This document shows positions 58,479 to 64,000 of a DNA stretch of 64,000 nt, in pieces; position 1 is the first letter of the stretch, and each line of letters starts with the position of its first letter. Under the pieces are notes generated by a model. That model was not told the DNA's origin. It saw only the letters and a program-made list of their open reading frames with translations, and did not search any database. Location: assembly GCA_023228945.1 (NCBI GenBank), contig JALOAI010000023.1, positions 25,580 to 89,579 on the forward strand. The letters are read 5' to 3'. The position numbers were made by a program, and so were the translations under genes. This stretch comes from Pigmentiphaga sp. GTDB lineage: Bacteria > Pseudomonadota > Gammaproteobacteria > Burkholderiales > Burkholderiaceae_B.

Positions 58479-61238
58479 ATGATGACCCTCCCGCCGGGCA
58501 CTGCCCCCGCCGATGTCCATCCTTGGCATGCCGAACCTGTCGAGCGGGTTCTGGCCTCGTTCGAAACCGATCCCGAGGGCTTGAGCCAGGCCGAGGCCGC
58601 GCTGCGTCTCGCCCACCATGGCCGCAACGAGCTTCCCGCCGGCCACCGCCGCCATCCGCTCCAGCGTTTTCTCGCGCAGTTCCATAGCGCGCTGATCTAT
58701 ACCTTGCTGGCCGCCGCCGTGCTTGCCGGCACCCTCGGCCACTGGGTCGATGCCTGCGTCATTCTGGGCGTCGTCGTCATCAACGCGCTGGTCGGCTTTA
58801 TCCAGGAGGGGCGCGCCGAACAAGCGCTGGCGGCCTTGCGCGCCATGCTTGCCCCTCGCGCCCGTGCGCTGCGCGATGGCAAGCGCCAGTTGCTCGACGT
58901 GGGCGAGCTCGTTCCGGGCGACGTCGTCCTGCTCGAGGCCGGTGACCGTATCCCGGCCGACCTGCGCTTGCTGCGGGCGCGCGGCGTACGCATCGATGAG
59001 GCTCTGCTTACCGGTGAGTCGGTGGCGGCTGAAAAACGTGACACGCCCGCGGCGCGCGACGCGGCGCTGGGAGACCGCCATGCCATGGCGTGGTCCGGCA
59101 CCCTGATGGTCTCCGGCCAGGCCAGGGGCGTGGTGGTGGCCACCGGCCCAGCCACCCAGATCGGCCGTATCAGCACCCTCATGCAAGCGGTCGAAAGCCT
59201 GAGCACCCCTTTGCTGCGACAGATCAATCAGTTCGGCCGCTGGTTCGCCGGCATCGTCGCCGTGGGCGCCCTGGCGCTGCTGGTGTTTACGGTGCTGGTC
59301 CGCGGCTACGCCTGGGACGAAGCCCTCATGGTGGTCGTGGCGCTGGCGGTGTCCACCATTCCCGAAGGGCTGCCCGCGGTCATCACCATCACCCTGGCGA
59401 TCGGCGTGCGGCGCATGGCCAGCCGCCACGCGGTGGTTCGTCGCCTGCCCGCGGTGGAAACCCTGGGCGCCACGTCGGTCATCTGTTCCGATAAAACCGG
59501 CACGCTCACTCGCAACGAGATGTCCGCGCGGCGCATCATCACCCGCGCCGGCACGTGGTTTGCGCAAGGCGAGGGCTACGCCCCCGAGGGGAGTCTGCGG
59601 CCCGCCAACCCCGGCAACCGCACCGGCGGCGAGCTGCCGCCGCCGGTGCTGCGCCTGCTGGAAACCGCGCTGCTGTGCAATGACGCCCGGCTCCACGCAC
59701 AGGAAGGCAGTTGGCGGGTCGATGGCGACCCCATGGAAGGCGCCCTGCTGGCGCTCGCCGCCCGCGGCGGCCTGGATGCTGGCCGGTATCTGGCCGACCT
59801 CCCCCGGGGCGACGCCATTCCTTTCGATGCCGAGCATCGCTATATGGCCACCCTGCACCCCCGCCTCGAGGGCGGCGGCCTTCTCGTCAAAGGCGCGCCC
59901 GAACGCATACTTGCCATGTGTCCGTACCAGATGGGCACCGAGGGCGGGAATGAACCCCTGGACCCCTCGTTCTGGCACGAATCGATCGACACCGCCGCGG
60001 CCGAAGGCGAGCGTGTGCTGGGTTTCGCCTGGAAACCGCTGTTGGATCCGGAACCCGACGAACTGGGCCACGATCACCTGGCGGCCCTGGTGTTTCTCGG
60101 TTTGGTGGGGTTCATCGACCCCCCGCGGCCCGAAGCCATCCAAGCCGTCGCCGATTGCCACTCCGCCGGCATCCAGGTCAAGATGATTACCGGCGACCAT
60201 GTCCAGACCGCCAGCGCCATCGCCCGTCAACTGGGGCTGGCCGGCGCGCCGGCCGTGCTCACCGGCGCCGATCTCGATCAGCTTGACGACGACGCCCTGC
60301 GCGCCGCGGCGGGCCGCACCGACGTTTTCGCCCGCACCAGCCCCGAGCACAAGCTGCGCGTGGTGCGCGCCCTGCAGGCCGAGGGCGCGATCGTCGCCAT
60401 GACGGGCGATGGCGTCAACGACGCCCCGTCGCTCAAGCAGGCCGACGTCGGCATCGCCATGGGCAACAAGGGCACCGAAGCCGCCAAGGAAGCCGCCGAG
60501 ATCGTGCTCACCGACGATAACTTTGCCTCCATCGTCGCCGCCGTCCACGAAGGCCGCACGGTGTACGACAACATCCGCAAGGTCATCGCCTGGACGCTGC
60601 CGACGAACGGCGGCGAGTTGCTGGGGATCGTCTTCGCGTTGGTGGCGGGGTTGACGCTGCCCATGACCGCGGTGCAAATCCTCTGGATCAACATGGTGCT
60701 TGCCGTCAGCCTGGGGCTCTCCCTGGCGTTCGAGCCTCCCGAGCCGCATATCATGCGCCAGCCCCCGCGCCGGCCCGACGCCCCCTTGCTCTCGGCGTTC
60801 ATGCTCTGGCGCTTGGCGCTGGTTTCGCTGCTGTTCACGGCCGGCATGCTGGGCATGTTCGCCTGGGCGCAAATGGGCAGGGGCCACGACCTTGCCACCA
60901 CCCGCACGATCGTCGTCAACACGGTGTGCGTCATGTGCGTGTTTTATCTGTTCAGCGTACGTCATCTGCAGTCGTCTTCGCTCACCTGGCCCGGCCTGCG
61001 CGGCACGCCCGCCGTGCTCGCGGCGGTGGCGATCGTCGCGGCCGCGCAACTTGCTTTTACCTACGCGCCCTGGATGCATGCCTGGTTTGACACGCAACCG
61101 GTCGGACTGGCGGATAATCTCGCCACGCTCGCGGTAGGTCCTGCTCTGCTTGGCCTGCTCGAGCTCGAAAAAGCCCTGTTGCGACGGCTCGGCTGGTTTA
61201 CCGAGCTTTGCCCCCAAGCTGCCTTGTCTCCTCCATGA
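58479..61238 (+). CDS. P2A-type cation-transporting ATPase (Ca2+/cation)
   Basis: 919 aa from the ATG at 58479; earlier in-frame starts (58386) would add a non-conserved leader. Domains in order are an N-terminal cation-ATPase domain (about 14-85), an actuator with TGES (178-181), TM4 with the ion-binding STIPEGLPAVITITLAIG (PEGL at 295-298), the phosphorylated Asp338 in CSDKTGTLTRNEM, a nucleotide domain with KGAPER, a hinge TGDGVNDAPSLKQADVGIAMG, and the last six TMs. PEGL and a 900-residue length indicate the SERCA/PMR1-like group that exports Ca2+ or Mn2+. Ion choice is not settled by eye. The stop overlaps the next start (ATGATGA). Confidence 0.92.
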   Translation: MMTLPPGTAPADVHPWHAEPVERVLASFETDPEGLSQAEAALRLAHHGRNELPAGHRRHPLQRFLAQFHSALIYTLLAAAVLAGTLGHWVDACVILGVVVINALVGFIQEGRAEQALAALRAMLAPRARALRDGKRQLLDVGELVPGDVVLLEAGDRIPADLRLLRARGVRIDEALLTGESVAAEKRDTPAARDAALGDRHAMAWSGTLMVSGQARGVVVATGPATQIGRISTLMQAVESLSTPLLRQINQFGRWFAGIVAVGALALLVFTVLVRGYAWDEALMVVVALAVSTIPEGLPAVITITLAIGVRRMASRHAVVRRLPAVETLGATSVICSDKTGTLTRNEMSARRIITRAGTWFAQGEGYAPEGSLRPANPGNRTGGELPPPVLRLLETALLCNDARLHAQEGSWRVDGDPMEGALLALAARGGLDAGRYLADLPRGDAIPFDAEHRYMATLHPRLEGGGLLVKGAPERILAMCPYQMGTEGGNEPLDPSFWHESIDTAAAEGERVLGFAWKPLLDPEPDELGHDHLAALVFLGLVGFIDPPRPEAIQAVADCHSAGIQVKMITGDHVQTASAIARQLGLAGAPAVLTGADLDQLDDDALRAAAGRTDVFARTSPEHKLRVVRALQAEGAIVAMTGDGVNDAPSLKQADVGIAMGNKGTEAAKEAAEIVLTDDNFASIVAAVHEGRTVYDNIRKVIAWTLPTNGGELLGIVFALVAGLTLPMTAVQILWINMVLAVSLGLSLAFEPPEPHIMRQPPRRPDAPLLSAFMLWRLALVSLLFTAGMLGMFAWAQMGRGHDLATTRTIVVNTVCVMCVFYLFSVRHLQSSSLTWPGLRGTPAVLAAVAIVAAAQLAFTYAPWMHAWFDTQPVGLADNLATLAVGPALLGLLELEKALLRRLGWFTELCPQAALSPP

Positions 61239-63700
61239 TGACTGCCACGACGCGACGTCTCCTCCAACGCACCGCTTACGTCCTGCTGGCCCTGGTTCTG
61301 CTTGCCGCCGCGGCGGCGGGCGTCCATATCTGGCGCATGCTGCCACCCGCCTCGGGCAGCATCGCCCTCCCCGGCCTCGTGGCGCCGGTCAGCGTCGGCC
61401 GCGATGCGGGCGACCTCGTTCACATTCGCGCCGAATCGCCGCGCGACGCCTGGTTTGCCCTGGGTTATATGCACGCCCAGGAGCGCGGCTGGCAGCTCGA
61501 ATTTAATCGCCGGCTGATGCACGGCACGCTCTCCGAGGTTCTCGGTCCCGCCACGCTCGAGGTCGATAAGCTGATGCGAACCTTGGGCATCATGCAGGCC
61601 GCCCATGAGCAGATGCAGGATCTGCCGCCCGACGTTCTGACGGTACTGCAGGCCTACAGCGACGGCGTGGCGGCTTTCCGCACCCACGGCCGGCAGGCCC
61701 CGCCGCCGGAGTTCACCTTGCTGGGCGTGGCGCCCGGCGGCTGGGATCCGATCGACAGCGTGGCCTGGACGCTGATGATGGCGCTCGACCTCGGCGGCAA
61801 TTGGGGCACCGAGTTCGCTCGCCTGAGCGCCGCCGCCGTGCTCGACAACACCATGCTGTGGCAATTGTTCCCGCCCTACGAGGGCGAGACGCCCGCCAGC
61901 GCGCTCGATCTTCCGGCGTTCTACCGCGAATTGGGCGTTTACCTGCCCGAGGCCAGTCGTTTATCGGGGTCTCCGGCCGAGGCCCTCGACGCCCGCTCGC
62001 AAGCGGCGTGGTATCGCGCTTTTCTGGCAGACCTCGGCACTCCCGGCGACAAAGGCAGCAACAATTGGGCGGTGACCGGCGAGCGCAGCACCACCGGCCT
62101 GCCCCTGCTGGCCAACGATCCCCACCTCGAGCTCTCGGCGCCTGCCATCTGGTACGTGGTCAGCCTCGAGGCGCCCGGACTGAAGGTGGCGGGCGCCACC
62201 ATCCCGGGCCTGCCCTTCGTCGTGCTGGGCCGCACCGAGGGCGCGGCCTGGACGTTCACCAATACCGGGCCGGACGTGCAGGATCTCTATCTGGAACAGT
62301 TGCACCCCGAAGACCCCAACCGCTATCTCACGCCCGACGGCTGGGCCGCCTTCAATACGCGCACCGAAACGATCAGGGTCAAGGGGGAGCAGGACGTCAC
62401 CCTCGAGGTCCGCCAGTCGCGCCACGGGCCGGTGCTGAGCGACGTCCAGGCCAGCCATGCCGGCCTCATCGATCGCACCCGCTATGTGCTGGCCCTGCGC
62501 TGGAGCGCCCTCGAGCCCGGCAACCGCACGGTGGTGGCGGGCGTGCGCATGAACTTCGCCAACACCGTGGACGAGCTGATCGAGGCCGGCGCCGCGCATC
62601 ACTCCCCGATGCAGAGCGTGATCATGGCCGACACGACGGGCCGGGTGGCCCTGAAAGTCATGGGCAGGGCGCCGCTGCGGCATGCCGAGAACGATCTCAA
62701 CGGCGTCGCCCCCGCGCCGGGCTGGGAAGAGCGCTACGACTGGATCGGCTGGATCCCTTACGACGAGAATCCTCAGGAACTCGCCCCCGCGGGCTGGATC
62801 GCCACCGCCAACCAGCGGGTGCAGGCCGCGGACTACCCCCATTTTCTGGGCCAGGAGTGGCATCCGCCCTATCGCTACCAGCGCATCGCCCATTTGCTGG
62901 AGGCCACGCCACGCCACGACCTCGATAGCTTCGCAGCCATCCAGGGCGATGTGGTCTCGCTGGCCGCGCTGCGCTTGCTGCCTCATGCCCGCGCCGCCGC
63001 TGACGCGCTGGTGGCGGCCGCACCAGCCGACACGCTGGCCCTCCAGGCGCGCGATGCCCTGGCCGCCTTCGATGGCCGGATGGCGGCCGACCAGGCGGCA
63101 CCGCTGATCTTCGTGGCCTGGGCGGATCATCTCACTCGCCGCATGCTCGAGCCACGCATCGGTACCGAACGGCTGGCGGCCTGGTACGGCGGCCGCCACT
63201 TCCGCCGCACCCTCGAGATGGTCCTCGAAGAAAACCTCGCGGCCTGGTGCGCGCCGCTCGACTGCGCCGAACAGTCGCGACTGGCCATGGCCGAGGCCCT
63301 GCGGGCGCTCGCCGACCAGCACGGCAGCCATCCCGAGGCCTGGCGCTGGGGCACGGCCCATCCGGCGATCAGCGTCCATCGCCCCCTGGGCGAGGTCGAT
63401 TTACTGGCGCGCTGGTTCAACGTCCAGGTGCCCAGTGGGGGCGATCACTTCACGATCAACGTCGGCCAATATCGCGCCCAGGGCGAAACCCCTTACGCCA
63501 ACCGCCAGGCGGCGTCGCTGCGGCTGTTGTTCGACTTGGCCGATCTCGACCAGTCGCGCTTCATTTATCAAACCGGCCAGAGCGGCCTGGTGGTGTCGCG
63601 CCGCTATCGCGATATGCGCCACGAATGGGCCAATATGGAGTATCGGCCGCTCGATACCAGCCCCGATACCTTGGTCGAGCAGCTTCTGCTGGTGCCTTGA
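61235..63700 (+). CDS. Penicillin acylase family (Ntn hydrolase) protein
   Basis: 821 aa from the ATG at 61235, overlapping the ATPase stop by 4 bp. A hydrophobic anchor or signal at about 13-32 is followed by the alpha region (GYMHAQERGWQLEFNRRLMHG), a spacer, and the autocatalytic cleavage site before Ser275 in DKGSNNWAVTGERSTTG. In mature enzymes this Ser becomes the N-terminal nucleophile of the beta chain. PLLANDPHLELSAPAIWY and the late HFTINVGQY segment are family typical. Such enzymes deacylate beta-lactams or acyl-homoserine lactones; its real substrate is unknown. Coupling to a cation ATPase is unusual; Ca2+ is a cofactor in some acylases. Confidence 0.9.
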   Translation: MMTATTRRLLQRTAYVLLALVLLAAAAAGVHIWRMLPPASGSIALPGLVAPVSVGRDAGDLVHIRAESPRDAWFALGYMHAQERGWQLEFNRRLMHGTLSEVLGPATLEVDKLMRTLGIMQAAHEQMQDLPPDVLTVLQAYSDGVAAFRTHGRQAPPPEFTLLGVAPGGWDPIDSVAWTLMMALDLGGNWGTEFARLSAAAVLDNTMLWQLFPPYEGETPASALDLPAFYRELGVYLPEASRLSGSPAEALDARSQAAWYRAFLADLGTPGDKGSNNWAVTGERSTTGLPLLANDPHLELSAPAIWYVVSLEAPGLKVAGATIPGLPFVVLGRTEGAAWTFTNTGPDVQDLYLEQLHPEDPNRYLTPDGWAAFNTRTETIRVKGEQDVTLEVRQSRHGPVLSDVQASHAGLIDRTRYVLALRWSALEPGNRTVVAGVRMNFANTVDELIEAGAAHHSPMQSVIMADTTGRVALKVMGRAPLRHAENDLNGVAPAPGWEERYDWIGWIPYDENPQELAPAGWIATANQRVQAADYPHFLGQEWHPPYRYQRIAHLLEATPRHDLDSFAAIQGDVVSLAALRLLPHARAAADALVAAAPADTLALQARDALAAFDGRMAADQAAPLIFVAWADHLTRRMLEPRIGTERLAAWYGGRHFRRTLEMVLEENLAAWCAPLDCAEQSRLAMAEALRALADQHGSHPEAWRWGTAHPAISVHRPLGEVDLLARWFNVQVPSGGDHFTINVGQYRAQGETPYANRQAASLRLLFDLADLDQSRFIYQTGQSGLVVSRRYRDMRHEWANMEYRPLDTSPDTLVEQLLLVP

Positions 63701-63959
63701 GCGGCACCTCCAGAGCGCGTTCGGGTTTTGCACACACCGGGCGGCGGATCCCTTGGCGGAATGGGGCGGCGAGGGCGCGACTGGGCCGCTGCGCGGAGGG
63801 GCCGCCGCCCGAGCCGCGCTTGCGCTAAGTCGGCGCTCGCCCGCCGCGTGAGATTCCGGTGGATGCGGACAGCCTTAATGTGAAAGAGAGCGTTTTTCTG
63901 ACGCACGTGCCCCTGACCTTCGCAGGCCATGACTTGCTTCCCTTGAGTCCCGTGGCGGG

Positions 63960-64000
63960 TCAGGCGTCGCTGGGCGGGGTGATGTAGCCGAACTTGACCA
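63960..64000 (-). CDS. C-terminal end of an unidentified gene cut by the window edge
   Basis: The minus-strand frame reads VKFGYITPPSDA followed by TGA at 63962-63960. Only about 13 codons are visible, so no product can be named. The 259 bp between it and the penicillin acylase gene show no convincing gene. Confidence 0.35.
   Translation of the reverse strand, partial: VKFGYITPPSDA

Noticed and set aside
58398..61346. A 982-codon open frame antisense to the P-type ATPase
   Set aside because: Amino-acid composition (His/Gln/Gly/Arg-rich) and the absence of motifs fit antisense reading of a high-GC gene.
63604..63930. 108-codon minus-strand frame near the right end
   Set aside because: Arg-rich, no ribosome-binding site, and it overlaps the conserved C-terminus of the penicillin acylase gene.

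Overview
The window is high-GC chromosomal DNA of a betaproteobacterium, most likely Alcaligenaceae (Bordetella/Achromobacter group). The basis is the housekeeping order serC-gyrA-ompA-ubiG-gph-ssrA at the left end, a short barrel-less OmpA, a tmRNA with the tag ANDERFAIAA, a GyrA with Gln at position 83, and five Bug-type (tripartite tricarboxylate) periplasmic receptors, a family greatly expanded in this group. The genus call is inference. I see no phage, plasmid, insertion sequence, CRISPR array or integrase.

Layout. 1-6.2 kb: core genes (serC start, gyrA, ompA with a clear promoter and terminators, ubiG/gph overlapping by 4 bp, tmRNA with promoter and terminator). 6.2-14.4 kb: single genes (FUSC exporter, azurin, di-heme cytochrome c peroxidase, DUF2501, 3-methyladenine glycosylase, an exported methyltransferase-like protein, Zn alcohol dehydrogenase, YchJ). 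14.6-25.2 kb: a catabolic/uptake block (sulfatase/phosphonate monoester hydrolase, cupin, Bug receptor, esterase, LysR; MFS + LysR; a Bug gene broken by an internal deletion, coupled to an M20 amidohydrolase; a PEGA-type lipoprotein).

25.3-34.2 kb: a tightly overlapping CoA-dependent catabolic operon (crotonase, acyl-CoA ligase, CoA transferase, crotonase, two acyl-CoA dehydrogenases whose FAD-binding motifs are complementary, then a Bug receptor). A divergent FadR-type regulator faces it, with two identical 13-bp operators flanking a good promoter. 34.2-41 kb: SDR, D-lactate-dehydrogenase-like flavoprotein, a TRAP transporter whose large permease is frameshifted in a G7 tract, and a hydantoinase. 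41.2-41.4 kb: three tandem 82-bp repeats with a compensatory stem change. 41.4-48.3 kb: AraC regulator, aldehyde dehydrogenase, a second complete TRAP transporter, and a beta-hydroxyacid dehydrogenase with basic tails.

48.5-64 kb: WecG/TagA glycosyltransferase, SDR, Bug receptor, CDF metal transporter, an orphan PomA/PomB-like stator pair, a DOPA-dioxygenase-like protein, a GntR/FCD regulator with three operator copies between a Bug gene and an unknown cupin gene, a small acidic protein, a P2A-type cation ATPase overlapping a penicillin-acylase family gene, and the last codons of a further gene. Overall the accessory part looks like modular small-organic-acid scavenging: a periplasmic receptor or TRAP importer, a few enzymes, and a local repressor with its own palindromes.
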